A stretch of 59,130 nt of DNA, from contig NZ_JAFVMG010000017.1 in the NCBI RefSeq assembly GCF_017377745.1, forward strand, positions 1 through 59,130, written 5' to 3'. The stretch is from Acetobacter suratthaniensis (lineage in GTDB: Bacteria; Pseudomonadota; Alphaproteobacteria; Acetobacterales; Acetobacteraceae). Both the position numbers and the translations under genes were made by a program. The notes below the pieces were generated by a model that ran no database searches, had not been told where the DNA came from, and saw nothing but the letters and a program-made list of their open reading frames with translations. Shown one piece after another: positions 1 through 8,474 of the stretch (within the stretch, counting starts at the first letter, position 1; every line of letters starts with the position of its first letter).

Positions 1-1
1 C

Positions 2-190
2 CGCTTTATCGACCATAACAGCCAGCAGGCCCAGTATGCCGAGGCCGGGCTCGATGCCCCCCATATCGTCGCAACCGCTCTCTCAGCGCTCGGCGTAGAC
101 CTGAAGAACCAAAACAGCATAAACACTGGAAACATCGGTGGCATGCTTGCTGGGAACTTGCCAAACCGCCTTACGGGAACGACATCTTAA
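2..190 (+). CDS. dxs: 1-deoxy-D-xylulose-5-phosphate synthase, C-terminal end (partial)
   Basis: Frame 2 is open from the window edge to the TAA at 188-190. It encodes about 62 residues beginning RFIDHNSQQAQYAEAGLDAP. This matches the end of DXS, where RFIDH, then a YAEAGLDA-type segment and a terminal helix close the transketolase C-domain. DXS makes DXP from pyruvate and glyceraldehyde 3-phosphate, the first step of the MEP isoprenoid pathway in the cytoplasm. The tail after the ALSALG helix (about 30 residues, Asn-rich) is longer than in many homologues. It ends 4 bases before hpnM, so the two are probably co-transcribed, which links isoprenoid supply to hopanoid genes. The call rests on a short segment. 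Confidence 0.75.
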   Translation, partial: RFIDHNSQQAQYAEAGLDAPHIVATALSALGVDLKNQNSINTGNIGGMLAGNLPNRLTGTTS

Positions 191-194
191 AACC

Positions 195-848
195 ATGACA
201 CGCATTTCCTTCCGTGCGGCCCTGGCGATCAGCCTTGGTATCGCAGTGCTTCCGGTGGCTGGGCATGGAGTTTCCGTCCCCGCTGCCATGGCGCAATCCG
301 CAGCAGACAACGCACCTGCGGCCCCTGTCCAGATCCTCTACAAGGCGCTGGATACCGTCCAGAAAGCGCATAGCAGCTTTGACGCACGCAGCCAGATCGT
401 GGCTCCGGCCATCGACCAGTCCTACGATCTGGAAGCCGTGCTGAAAGCCTCTGTCGGCCTGCGCTACAATGCCCTGAATGCTGATGAAAAGCAGAAGCTT
501 CTGGCGGCTTTCCGCAACTACACGGTTGCGCGCTATGTCTCGAGCTTCAAGCCCGGTTCCGATGTGCAGTTTTCGATCACCCCCACCATTGCGGACGCAC
601 CGGCGGGTGGCGGCAAAATTGTCGTAACCCATGTCGGGGGCGATGATGGCTCCACCCCAACGGAGCTGAGCTATATCGTGCATCAGGAAAACGGTAGCTG
701 GCGTATTACCGATGTTCTGCTGAGCGATGCCCATATCAGCCAGGCAGCCGCACAGCGGGCGGATTTCAGCTCTACACTGGCCTCTGGCGGCGTGGCTGGA
801 CTCATTGCCGTTCTCGAACGCAAAGTCCAGAATTACTCAAGCAACTAA
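195..848 (+). CDS. hpnM: HpnM, periplasmic hopanoid-associated MlaC/Ttg2D-family protein
   Basis: 217 residues from the ATG at 195. An in-frame ATG at 138 lies inside dxs and adds residues before a normal signal peptide, so I prefer 195. Residues 1-33 form a signal peptide ending AMA before QSAAD. The rest resembles the MlaC/Ttg2D (toluene tolerance) fold, which carries lipids through the periplasm. The HpnM subgroup is encoded in hopanoid clusters and is thought to help move hopanoids to the outer membrane. It starts 4 bases after dxs and is followed 83 bases later by hpnI. The family call is good from context and fold-level similarity; transport of hopanoids is family knowledge, not shown here. 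Confidence 0.8.
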   Translation: MTRISFRAALAISLGIAVLPVAGHGVSVPAAMAQSAADNAPAAPVQILYKALDTVQKAHSSFDARSQIVAPAIDQSYDLEAVLKASVGLRYNALNADEKQKLLAAFRNYTVARYVSSFKPGSDVQFSITPTIADAPAGGGKIVVTHVGGDDGSTPTELSYIVHQENGSWRITDVLLSDAHISQAAAQRADFSSTLASGGVAGLIAVLERKVQNYSSN

Positions 849-931
849 GTCAAAACAGCGGACAGGACCCCCAGCGTGCGGTGTGGCAGACAGAAAGCAG
901 GGTGTAGAAGCAGACAGGCAGAGGCCCGGGC

Positions 932-2110
932 ATGACGACCGGCGTCTTTCCTGTTCTGGCGGCTGTTAGCGCGGCGCTGGCTGTTACGGGCTGTGTCCAG
1001 TCTGCTCTGGGGGCGGGCCTGCTGGCCCGCTTCCGCCATCGTGAACGCAGCACCCCGCTTAGCGAAGTGCTGCCGCCGGTAACGGTTCTCAAACCGCTCT
1101 ACGGCCCGGAACCCCTGCTGGAAGAAGCGCTCGAAAGTTTCTGCACGCAGGATTATCCGCACATGCAGCTTCTGTTCGGTGTGCGCGAGGCGGATGATCC
1201 TGCCGTGGCCATTGTCGAGCGCCTGCAGGCCCGCCACCCGCAACTGGACATGCGTCTGGTGGTCGATCCCGTGCTGCACGGACTGAACCGCAAGATCAGT
1301 AACCTGATGAATATCCTGCCCTATGCGCGGCATGATGTGCTGGTTATTTCCGACTCCGATATTCATGTCAGCCCGGATTATCTGCGCCAGATTGTTGCGG
1401 CATTGCAGACCCCGCGCACCGGGCTGGTCACAACCCTTTACGCCGGGCTGACCTCGGCCAATACCGTGGTGCAGAAGCTCGCAGCCTGCCAGATCAACCA
1501 CAATTTTCTGCCCGGCGTCATGCTGTCGCGTTATCTGGGGCGGCAGGACTGTCTGGGGGCGACCATGGCCCTGCGCCGCACCACGCTTGAAGCCGTGGGC
1601 GGGCTGGAAGCGCTCCTGCCCCATGTGGCGGACGATGCGCTACTGGGCCGGCTGATCCTGCGTCATGGCCAGAATATCGCCATTGCCGGATGCATGACCT
1701 GGACAACCATTGCCGAATCCAGTGTGACAGACCTGTTACGGCATGAACTACGCTGGGGCCGCACTGTCTGTGCGCTGGCTCCGGCGGGTTATGCGGCCTC
1801 TTCCATCCAGCTTCCGCTTTTCTGGGCTTTGCTGTGTGTGGCTTTCCAGCCACATGCGGCATGGTCTCTGCCGTTTTTCTGGACAATCTGGGCTGTGCGG
1901 GCGCTGACCTCCTATCTGATCGACCGCTCTGTAGGCGCGCGTAGCCTCTGGCCCCTGTTACTGCTGCCCCTGCGGGACTGGCTTTCCGCCGCGATCATGG
2001 TGGGCAGCGCGAGTGGCACAGAAGTACACTGGCGCGGGCAGACCATGCATGTGGCCCCCCACCCCGCCGCATCCGCCCCAGCCCCGCGGAGTCTTTCCAC
2101 CGGACGCTAG
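932..2110 (+). CDS. hpnI: HpnI, hopanoid glycosyltransferase (GT2/GT21-like)
   Basis: 392 residues. HpnI adds N-acetylglucosamine from UDP-GlcNAc to bacteriohopanetetrol at the cytoplasmic membrane, the first step to the cyclitol-ether head group. The N-terminal 30 residues form a membrane segment. A GT-A domain follows with a DSD metal motif at 141-143, an acidic pair (VADDALLG) near 232-239 and an HELRW box at 271-275 in the place of the (Q/R)xxRW motif of ceramide-glucosyltransferase relatives. At least two further hydrophobic segments lie between about 290 and 370. Its partners HpnK and HpnJ are encoded just downstream. The product assignment is firm; the donor is taken from family work. 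Confidence 0.88.
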   Translation: MTTGVFPVLAAVSAALAVTGCVQSALGAGLLARFRHRERSTPLSEVLPPVTVLKPLYGPEPLLEEALESFCTQDYPHMQLLFGVREADDPAVAIVERLQARHPQLDMRLVVDPVLHGLNRKISNLMNILPYARHDVLVISDSDIHVSPDYLRQIVAALQTPRTGLVTTLYAGLTSANTVVQKLAACQINHNFLPGVMLSRYLGRQDCLGATMALRRTTLEAVGGLEALLPHVADDALLGRLILRHGQNIAIAGCMTWTTIAESSVTDLLRHELRWGRTVCALAPAGYAASSIQLPLFWALLCVAFQPHAAWSLPFFWTIWAVRALTSYLIDRSVGARSLWPLLLLPLRDWLSAAIMVGSASGTEVHWRGQTMHVAPHPAASAPAPRSLSTGR

Positions 2111-2242
2111 CCCCATGCACTCCGGGACTTGCTTTCCACTCACGGGCCAGAGTAATTCCCTACCCAACACAGACCGAGGTCTTTCCGGCCCCATGGCCGC
2201 ATACCCCGCTACACACGCCTTTTCCTGTCAGGACACAAACAG

Positions 2243-3670
2243 ATGACGATGAGAACCCTTTTCCTCCAGCCTCCCACCTTTGACGGCTTTGATGGTGGGG
2301 CAGGCTCGCGCTATCAGGCCCGGCGTGAAATCAAGTCCTTCTGGTACCCGACATGGCTGGCGCAGCCTGCGGCTCTGGTGGCAGGTAGCCGTCTGATTGA
2401 CGCACCTCCGGCACGTATGGGCATGGAACCCATTCTGGAAGACGTGAAAAACCGCGATCTGGTGATCCTGCACACCTCCACCCCGTCCTTCGCCAAGGAC
2501 GTGCAGGTGGCGCAGATGCTCAAGGACGTGAACCCCAACCTGAAAATCGGGATGGTGGGCGCGAAGGTGGCAGTGCAGCCTGAGGAAAGCATGCTCAAGG
2601 GTGCGCCGATCGACTTCGTGGCACGCAACGAGTTCGACTTCACCATCAAGGACATTGCCGACGGCATGGACTTCAAGGATGTGGACGGCATCACCTGGCG
2701 CAACAAGAATGGTGAAATTGTCGCCAACCGTGATCGCGCCATGATCGAAGACATGGACAGCCTGCCCTTCGTGACCGAAGTCTACAAGCGTGACCTGCGG
2801 ATTGAAGATTACTTCATCGGCTACCTCAAGCACCCCTATATTTCCATCTATACTGGCCGTGGCTGCAAATCGCGCTGCACCTTCTGCCTGTGGCCGCAGA
2901 CTGTGGGTGGCCATCGCTACCGCACGCGCAGCCCCCAGCATGTGGCGGCCGAAATCCGTCTGGCGATGCAGTATTTCCCGCAGGTGCAGGAATTCTTCTT
3001 CGACGACGACACCTTCACCGACGATCTGCCCCGCGCCGAAGCCATCGCGCGTGAACTAGGCAAGCTGGGCGTTACCTGGTCGTGCAATGCCAAGGCCAAT
3101 GTGCCGCGCGATACCCTGAAAGTCCTGCGTGACAACGGCCTGCGCCTGCTGCTGGTCGGTTACGAAAGCGGCAATCAGCAAATCCTGCACAACATCAAGA
3201 AGGGCATGCGCGTTGAAGTCGCGCGCGAGTTCACCAAGAACTGCCACGAACTCGGGATCAAGATTCACGGCACCTTTATTCTGGGTCTGCCGGGCGAAAC
3301 GAAGGAAACCATTCAGGAAACCATTCGCTTCGCGCAGGAAATCAACCCGCACACGCTGCAGGTTTCTCTGGCCGCTCCCTACCCCGGTACAGCCCTGTTC
3401 AAGGAAGCCACCGAAAACGGCTGGCTGGACGAAAGCAACGCTGAACTGCTGGACGAAAACGGCGTGCAGATCGCTCCGCTGCACTACCCGCACCTGTCCC
3501 ACACGGAAATCTTCAATAGCGTTGAAGAATTCTACAAGAAGTTCTACTTCCGTGCGCCCAAGATCGCTTCTATCCTTGGGGAAATGATCACCTCGCCGCA
3601 GATGCTCAAGCGCCGCCTGCGCGAAGGTGTCGAGTTCTTCCAGTTCCTCAAAGACCGTAAGGCCGCCTGA
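2243..3670 (+). CDS. hpnJ: HpnJ, B12-binding-domain radical SAM enzyme of hopanoid head-group synthesis
   Basis: 475 residues. HpnJ converts the glucosamine unit of BHT-glucosamine into the five-membered cyclitol ring (ring contraction). The N-terminal 170 residues look like a cobalamin-binding Rossmann domain. The radical SAM cluster motif GCKSRCTFC gives C208, C212 and C215, the CxxxCxxC spacing that binds [4Fe-4S] and SAM. FDDDTF and the GTFILGLPGET segment are typical of the TIM-barrel part. The start at 2243 has AGGA upstream; a second ATG at 2249 is possible. A strong terminator follows 10 bases after the stop. The 132-base gap from hpnI shows no obvious gene. Confidence 0.92.
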   Translation: MTMRTLFLQPPTFDGFDGGAGSRYQARREIKSFWYPTWLAQPAALVAGSRLIDAPPARMGMEPILEDVKNRDLVILHTSTPSFAKDVQVAQMLKDVNPNLKIGMVGAKVAVQPEESMLKGAPIDFVARNEFDFTIKDIADGMDFKDVDGITWRNKNGEIVANRDRAMIEDMDSLPFVTEVYKRDLRIEDYFIGYLKHPYISIYTGRGCKSRCTFCLWPQTVGGHRYRTRSPQHVAAEIRLAMQYFPQVQEFFFDDDTFTDDLPRAEAIARELGKLGVTWSCNAKANVPRDTLKVLRDNGLRLLLVGYESGNQQILHNIKKGMRVEVAREFTKNCHELGIKIHGTFILGLPGETKETIQETIRFAQEINPHTLQVSLAAPYPGTALFKEATENGWLDESNAELLDENGVQIAPLHYPHLSHTEIFNSVEEFYKKFYFRAPKIASILGEMITSPQMLKRRLREGVEFFQFLKDRKAA

Positions 3671-3680
3671 GGTTACTGCC

Positions 3681-3714
3681 CCCCCACAGACCCTATGGTT
3701 TGTGGGGGATTTTT
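3681..3714 (+). terminator. Intrinsic terminator after hpnJ
   Basis: CCCCCACAGACC at 3681-3692 pairs with GGTTTGTGGGGG at 3697-3708 (12 pairs, one G-U) around a CTAT loop, followed directly by ATTTTTATT. This is a textbook Rho-independent terminator. It separates dxs-hpnM-hpnI-hpnJ from hpnK. Confidence 0.9.
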
Positions 3715-3834
3715 ATTGTGCAGGGCGTTTGCATGGCATGGCCATGAACAGGCTCCCTCTCAGGCGCGTGGACCGGCCCGCCCCTGCCCGGCGCCTCTTA
3801 CTGGCGCCCCCTGCGGGCGCACGGAATATCCGCC

Positions 3835-4701
3835 ATGAAACGTGCCATTATTTCCGCTGATGACTTCGGCATGTCTGTCGAAGTGAATGAAGCCATTGAA
3901 ATTGCCCACCGTCAGGGGCTGTTGTCTACCGCCAGCCTGATGGTTGCTGGTGCTGCTGCACAGGACGCCGTGGAGCGTGCCAAACGTCTGCCCACACTCA
4001 ATGTCGGGCTGCATCTTGTCACGATTGAAGGCCCGGCCACGCTAAGCCATGCCGAACTACCCCTGATTACCGGCCCGGATGGCTGGCTGTCCTCCTCGCA
4101 ACTGGGGCTTGGCGTTGAATATTTCTTTCTCCCTCAGGGACGCCGCGAACTCACGCGGGAAATCACGGCCCAGTTTGAAGCCTTCGCCCGCACAGGCCTG
4201 CGGCTGGATCATGCCAACGCGCATAAACACATGCACCTGCACCCGACCGTTGGCCGCCTGATGATTGATATTGGCAAACGCTACGGCCTGAATGCCGTGC
4301 GGATTCCCATTGAACCCCCCGGCCCCCTGTCTGCCTCTCCCGGTACCAAACCCGATACACTGGGAGATGCCGTCCTGCGCCGCTGGACAAGGCTCCTGCG
4401 CCATCAGGCCCGAGCCGCAGGCATGATGACCAATGACTGGTGCTTTGGCCTATCCTGGAGCGGGCACATGACGCCGGAACGGATGGCGGCTTTGGCAACC
4501 CACCTGCCTGAAGGCGTGTCTGAAATCTATTTCCACCCCGCCACGCACAAAAACACCCTGCTACAACGGCTCATGCCAACCTATGAGCATGAAAAGGAAC
4601 TGGAGGCGCTGTGCTCGGACGGATTCAGGCAGGCTTTGGCCCGCACGCACACGCAATTGTGCGGCTGGCAGGATCTAGCCCATGCGGGGACACCACGCTG
4701 A
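3835..4701 (+). CDS. hpnK: HpnK, hopanoid N-acetylglucosamine deacetylase (YdjC/ChbG family)
   Basis: 288 residues. HpnK removes the acetyl group from GlcNAc-BHT, giving the glucosamine that HpnJ then remodels. The metal-dependent deacetylase signature is present: ISADDFGMS at 6-14 (paired aspartates 9-10), GLHLV near 58-62, and DHANAHKHMHLHP at 125-137 carrying several metal-ligand histidines. Length is normal for the family. It lies 164 bases behind hpnJ and beyond a strong terminator, so it probably needs its own promoter or read-through. I see no convincing promoter boxes in the gap. An AT-rich spacer follows the gene. Confidence 0.9.
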   Translation: MKRAIISADDFGMSVEVNEAIEIAHRQGLLSTASLMVAGAAAQDAVERAKRLPTLNVGLHLVTIEGPATLSHAELPLITGPDGWLSSSQLGLGVEYFFLPQGRRELTREITAQFEAFARTGLRLDHANAHKHMHLHPTVGRLMIDIGKRYGLNAVRIPIEPPGPLSASPGTKPDTLGDAVLRRWTRLLRHQARAAGMMTNDWCFGLSWSGHMTPERMAALATHLPEGVSEIYFHPATHKNTLLQRLMPTYEHEKELEALCSDGFRQALARTHTQLCGWQDLAHAGTPR

Positions 4702-5014
4702 CTGTTGTAATTTTACCATAACAACCAATTTAGCGTAATATTTTTAATTTTATTTCCTTATTTTTTTATTTTGAGCAATATTATTGCTTACCCCCTCTTG
4801 ACCCATAAAGGGAGTTCTGGTTTTTTCTGAGGGCCGACATACCAAAAAAACAATAATGAAAGTTGGTTCCATGGCTCAGGTATTTGTATTCCGCCCGTTA
4901 TCCGTCACTCTGTGTACGGCGCCTGTTGGTGTCGTCCCTGTCTGTTTTCCGTCTGTCTAGACGGTTCTGAATTCTTCCGGTTTTCATCAGACGCAGATAG
5001 CAACAGGACGCGGA
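4702..5014. promoter_or_regulatory. AT-rich spacer between hpnK and the porin gene, with a 15-bp palindrome
   Basis: 313 bases without a credible gene. The first 100 bases are much richer in A and T than the flanks. AGCAATATTATTGCT at 4774-4788 is a perfect palindrome (7-bp arms, one central base) and could be an operator or weak hairpin. TTGACC at 4798-4803 resembles a -35 box but the base string 17 positions later (TTTTTT) is not a good -10. AGGA at 5005-5008 is a likely ribosome site for the next gene. Confidence 0.4.
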
Positions 5015-6751
5015 ATGTCTCGTTTTTTCTCAAGCCGCGCCGCACGGCGCGCGGCCACACCCCGTGCTTTTTCAACGCGCAGCGCTGGCTACAGCTCTCT
5101 GGCGCTGGCCGCTCTGTGGCATCTGCCTGCGGCCTTTGCAGCCCCGGCCGCACCGCTCAGCACCACCACGGCAACGACCACCACCACCACGCACGCGACC
5201 ACCACGGCCGCAGGCCAACCGGTGAGTGTTGTTCATGTCACAGCGGCCCCGCTCGATGCCGAAATGCTCGGGCCAGACCCGGCCGCCATCAAGCGTCCGC
5301 CCAACACGCCCATTCCGCCCAGCGGTGTGCCTGTGCTGCCAATCAGCGGCCTGTCGCCGTTTGGCATGCTCCCTATCGTGCCATCTGAAGTCAAGCACTC
5401 GTTCCACCAGATCGAACTGGATGCCATCTCAAAAGGAGAAGGCCCCTCCGCCCTGCTGCCCGCATGGCTGGACGCCCAGCGCGACAAGGATCTGGAAGAC
5501 CCCTATTACGTGCCTACCGCAGGCACGGGCCACCTTGTGGAGCCGCTGATGCCGTTCCGCAACAGCCTCAAGGACAAGGGGTTTTCCTTCTCGCTGTCCT
5601 ACAAAGGCGAATGGATGGGGCTGTTCTCGGGCGGTCTGCCAAACGAACATGGCAACAGCTATGTGCATGAACTGACCCTGCAGGGTACGTTCGATCTGGG
5701 CAAAATGGCCCCCAGCCTGAATGGCTGGTCCGTGCATACACTGGTGATGGAACGCGCGGGCAAAGCGTATCAGAACCGCGTGGGCGAACAGTTTGTGGCC
5801 CTGCAGGAAGTGTACACGCTCTCGGGCAACGTAGCCGCCCATCTGGTGGACATGTACGCCGAAAAGAAGTTCCGCAACAACACCATGGATGTGATCTTCG
5901 GACGTATGTCGCTCACCCATGTGTTTGCAACGTCACCTCTGCTGTGCTCGTTCCAGGTCACATGCTCGGCGCCTGCGGCGCTAAAGCAGAATCCCGGTTT
6001 TAGCGTGTATCCCAAAGCGACGTGGGGTGCGCGCCTGCGCTTCCGCCCCACGCGGGATACGGCGCTGCAAGTGGGTGCTTATTCTGTGAGCGCACTGAGC
6101 GACAACCCTTCGGGCTGGGCATGGGGTGCTGAAAACGCCACGGGCCTGTCGCTGCCTATTGAATTCACATGGGCGCCTTTCCTCACACGTAACCGCCTGC
6201 CCGGGCATTATGTGGTCGGTTATGCGCATGACACCACGCGCTATGCCGACAAAATCAACGCAGCCCTGCCCGCCTCCGTGCTCAACCATATGCCTGATGT
6301 CCATTCCGGCCCGAGCGACATGTTCTGGCTGGAAACCGACCAGATGATCTACCGCCTTGGCGGCCGTAACCAGATGGCCGGTGGGTATCTGATGGCAGGC
6401 TACGTGCATGTGACACCACGCGCGGTGAACGTGTCTGATCAGGCTTATGGTGGTTTCTCGCTGGTGGGGCTGATCCCCTCGCGTGTGACAGACCGTTTTG
6501 GCGTGCTGTATTCGTGGTACAAGGTCAGCGACCGTCGGCGTGAAAGCCAGATGATCGCGCAGGATATGGGTCTGCCACTGGGCGTGCGGGGCGTGCAGAA
6601 CGACTCTCACATCATCGAAGCCTATTACAGCATTGATGCACTGCCGGGTCTGCTGATCCAGCCGGAATTCCAGTACATGATCCACCCCGGCGAGACGCAC
6701 AACATCCCCAATTCCGCCGCTATGGGGCTGAAGATTATCGGCAATCTGTAA
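5015..6751 (+). CDS. OprB-family carbohydrate-selective porin
   Basis: 578 residues. An outer-membrane beta-barrel protein for diffusion of sugars or related solutes. Residues 1-43 form an Arg-rich, hydrophobic signal peptide ending near AFA before APAAPL. A Thr-rich low-complexity linker follows (about 50-70). The barrel region has OprB landmarks: alternating aromatic strands, the FGRMSLTHVFATSPL segment, PKATWGARLRFRP, a GAYSV strand, and repeated PGHYVVGYAHD-type strands. It ends with the strand AAMGLKIIGNL, as expected for a porin terminus. It is preceded by an AT-rich regulatory-looking spacer and followed by a hairpin, so it is probably a single-gene unit. The solute cannot be read from sequence. 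Confidence 0.82.
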   Translation: MSRFFSSRAARRAATPRAFSTRSAGYSSLALAALWHLPAAFAAPAAPLSTTTATTTTTTHATTTAAGQPVSVVHVTAAPLDAEMLGPDPAAIKRPPNTPIPPSGVPVLPISGLSPFGMLPIVPSEVKHSFHQIELDAISKGEGPSALLPAWLDAQRDKDLEDPYYVPTAGTGHLVEPLMPFRNSLKDKGFSFSLSYKGEWMGLFSGGLPNEHGNSYVHELTLQGTFDLGKMAPSLNGWSVHTLVMERAGKAYQNRVGEQFVALQEVYTLSGNVAAHLVDMYAEKKFRNNTMDVIFGRMSLTHVFATSPLLCSFQVTCSAPAALKQNPGFSVYPKATWGARLRFRPTRDTALQVGAYSVSALSDNPSGWAWGAENATGLSLPIEFTWAPFLTRNRLPGHYVVGYAHDTTRYADKINAALPASVLNHMPDVHSGPSDMFWLETDQMIYRLGGRNQMAGGYLMAGYVHVTPRAVNVSDQAYGGFSLVGLIPSRVTDRFGVLYSWYKVSDRRRESQMIAQDMGLPLGVRGVQNDSHIIEAYYSIDALPGLLIQPEFQYMIHPGETHNIPNSAAMGLKIIGNL

Positions 6752-6772
6752 AACACAGGTTTGAACTACTCC

Positions 6773-6795
6773 GCTCCGGGCTTGCCACCCGGAGC
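6773..6795 (+). terminator. Hairpin behind the porin gene
   Basis: GCTCCGGG (6773-6780) pairs with CCCGGAGC (6788-6795) around a 7-base loop. No T-run follows, so it is either a weak terminator or an mRNA-stabilising hairpin. Confidence 0.5.
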
Positions 6796-6909
6796 CACCC
6801 TCGCCACATAATGCGGCGTGTTCACGCATTGTAAAATGCGGATGGTCTGGCATGCGTATCTTATGCGATCTTCCATGATCGAGACATAGAACGCGAAAGA
6901 CCCTTACTC

Positions 6910-7545
6910 TTGGACCATACGGAAATTATCAAGGCGCTTGGCACATTTCTTGCCATTATGAACCCGTTTCTCAGCCTGCCCATTTTTCTTGCCATGACCA
7001 CAGGTTTTTCCCCCAGCCAGCAACGTGCGCTCGCCATCAAGGTTACGGCGTTTTCCGGTATCATGTGTTTGATTATCCTGCTGGCCGGCCCCAGAATTAT
7101 CGGTTTTTTTGGCATTACCATTGACCAGTTTCGCGTGGCGGGTGGCATTGTGCTGGCCCAGATTTCATGGTCGATGCTCAATGGCAGCACCATTTCATCC
7201 CATCAGGGCAGTGATCACGAGCAGGCTCAGGTACAGAACCTGTCGGGGCTGGCCTTTTACCCCCTTACCTTTCCCATGATCATCGGGCCGGGAACCATTG
7301 CCACCATTATCATTTATACCGGCCACGGCAGTTCTGTGACCGATATGATGGAAATAGGCGGCATTATTGCCGGTATACTGCTGATCCTGTTTGTAACCCT
7401 GTTTTTTGCCGCCGCAATCGGCCGGGTCATGAGCGAGACCATGCGTACGATCACAACCCGGCTGATGGGCATGATCCTGCTGGCGATTTCCGTGGGCATG
7501 ATCCTTGCCGGGCTTAAGGCGACCCTGCCGGGACTGGCCCATTAA
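6910..7545 (+). CDS. MarC-family integral membrane protein
   Basis: 211 residues from a TTG start at 6910, the only start that leaves the first membrane helix complete. The protein has about six hydrophobic segments. It carries MarC landmarks: IKALGTFLAIMNPFLSLPIF in the first helix, RVAGGIVL, the central TFPMIIGPGTIA motif, and a final Ala/Gly/Leu-rich helix. MarC proteins sit in the inner membrane; despite the name they have no proven role in multidrug resistance and their substrate is unknown. It is a single gene between the porin and the dcd-murA group. The family call is strong; the function is open. Confidence 0.87.
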   Translation: MDHTEIIKALGTFLAIMNPFLSLPIFLAMTTGFSPSQQRALAIKVTAFSGIMCLIILLAGPRIIGFFGITIDQFRVAGGIVLAQISWSMLNGSTISSHQGSDHEQAQVQNLSGLAFYPLTFPMIIGPGTIATIIIYTGHGSSVTDMMEIGGIIAGILLILFVTLFFAAAIGRVMSETMRTITTRLMGMILLAISVGMILAGLKATLPGLAH

Positions 7546-7667
7546 ACCGCGCAAGATGCAGGCCTTCTGTCCTATCTGACAACACGCCCTAGGCATGGCA
7601 GGCCACCTCTGCTACTCAGCAGACTGTTTTCCCTTTAACCGCGCGCGACTGGCCTGCCGCCTCCCCC

Positions 7668-7925
7668 ATGACCCAGCCCACAGACAAAACAGCACCCGCA
7701 GAAGCCAGCCTTCGCACAATGTCCGATGGGCGCAATACGGCGGGCCATCTTTCCGCCCGAGCACAGGCCGCAAAAGCCGATCGTCTGGACAGACAGGCCG
7801 CGGCCCTGCGCGCCAATCTGCTCCGCCGCAAGGCGCAGGCTCGCAGCAGGCAGGATGCTGACACCCCTACCGACCAACATTCTTCCGCATGCCCTGAAAC
7901 AGGAAAGCCCAAACCATGCCCGTGA
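7668..7925 (+). CDS. Small basic Ala/Arg-rich protein overlapping dcd
   Basis: 85 residues from the ATG at 7668. The core (about 25-65) is a predicted amphipathic helix rich in Ala, Arg, Lys and Gln (for example [20 protein letters not shown]). Short proteins of this composition are common upstream of housekeeping genes in alphaproteobacteria. The last 10 bases overlap the start of dcd, so translation may be coupled. There is no signal peptide, cysteine pair or known catalytic motif. I do not recognise a function. It is supported by position, by the overlap and by a helix pattern unlike a random frame, but conservation was not checked. Confidence 0.6.
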   Translation: MTQPTDKTAPAEASLRTMSDGRNTAGHLSARAQAAKADRLDRQAAALRANLLRRKAQARSRQDADTPTDQHSSACPETGKPKPCP

Positions 7926-8470
7926 TGCCTGATACCTGGATCCGCAAAATGGCCACCGATCACGGGATGATCGAACCGTTCGTGGAAAGCCAGAAGCGCG
8001 AGGGCGTGATTTCCTACGGCCTGTCCTCCTACGGGTATGACGCACGGGTGGCGGATGATTTTCGTATCTTTACCGATGTGAACAACGCCATTGTCGATCC
8101 GAAAAACTTCAGTCCGGAAGGCTTTGTCTCGCGCAAGGCGGATGAGTGCATCATCCCCCCCAACAGTTTTGTGCTGGCACATACGGTGGAATATTTCCGT
8201 ATCCCGCGCGATGTGCTGGTCGTGTGTCTGGGCAAATCCACCTATGCGCGCTGCGGCATTATTGTAAACGTGACCCCGCTTGAACCCGAATGGGAAGGTC
8301 AGGTCACGATAGAAATCAGCAACACCACGCCCCTGCCCGCGCGGATCTACGCCAATGAAGGGATTTGTCAGTTCCTGTTCTTCAAAGGCGATTCTCCGTG
8401 CGAGACCAGCTACGCGGACAGGGCAGGCAAATATATGGGCCAGCGTGGCGTTGCCACGCCCCGGATGTAA
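7916..8470 (+). CDS. dcd: dCTP deaminase
   Basis: 184 residues. The enzyme deaminates dCTP to dUTP, the main route to dTMP precursors in many proteobacteria, as a cytoplasmic trimer. Landmarks are the MPDTWI start, LSSYGYDAR at 36-44, GKSTYARCG at 106-114, and the catalytic-site strand [17 protein letters not shown] at 120-136. A C-terminal lid is present ([13 protein letters not shown]). The length equals that of alphaproteobacterial Dcd. The start overlaps the small upstream gene by 10 bases and murA starts 4 bases after the stop, so the three are likely one transcript. Confidence 0.96.
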   Translation: MPVMPDTWIRKMATDHGMIEPFVESQKREGVISYGLSSYGYDARVADDFRIFTDVNNAIVDPKNFSPEGFVSRKADECIIPPNSFVLAHTVEYFRIPRDVLVVCLGKSTYARCGIIVNVTPLEPEWEGQVTIEISNTTPLPARIYANEGICQFLFFKGDSPCETSYADRAGKYMGQRGVATPRM

Positions 8471-8474
8471 TCAG

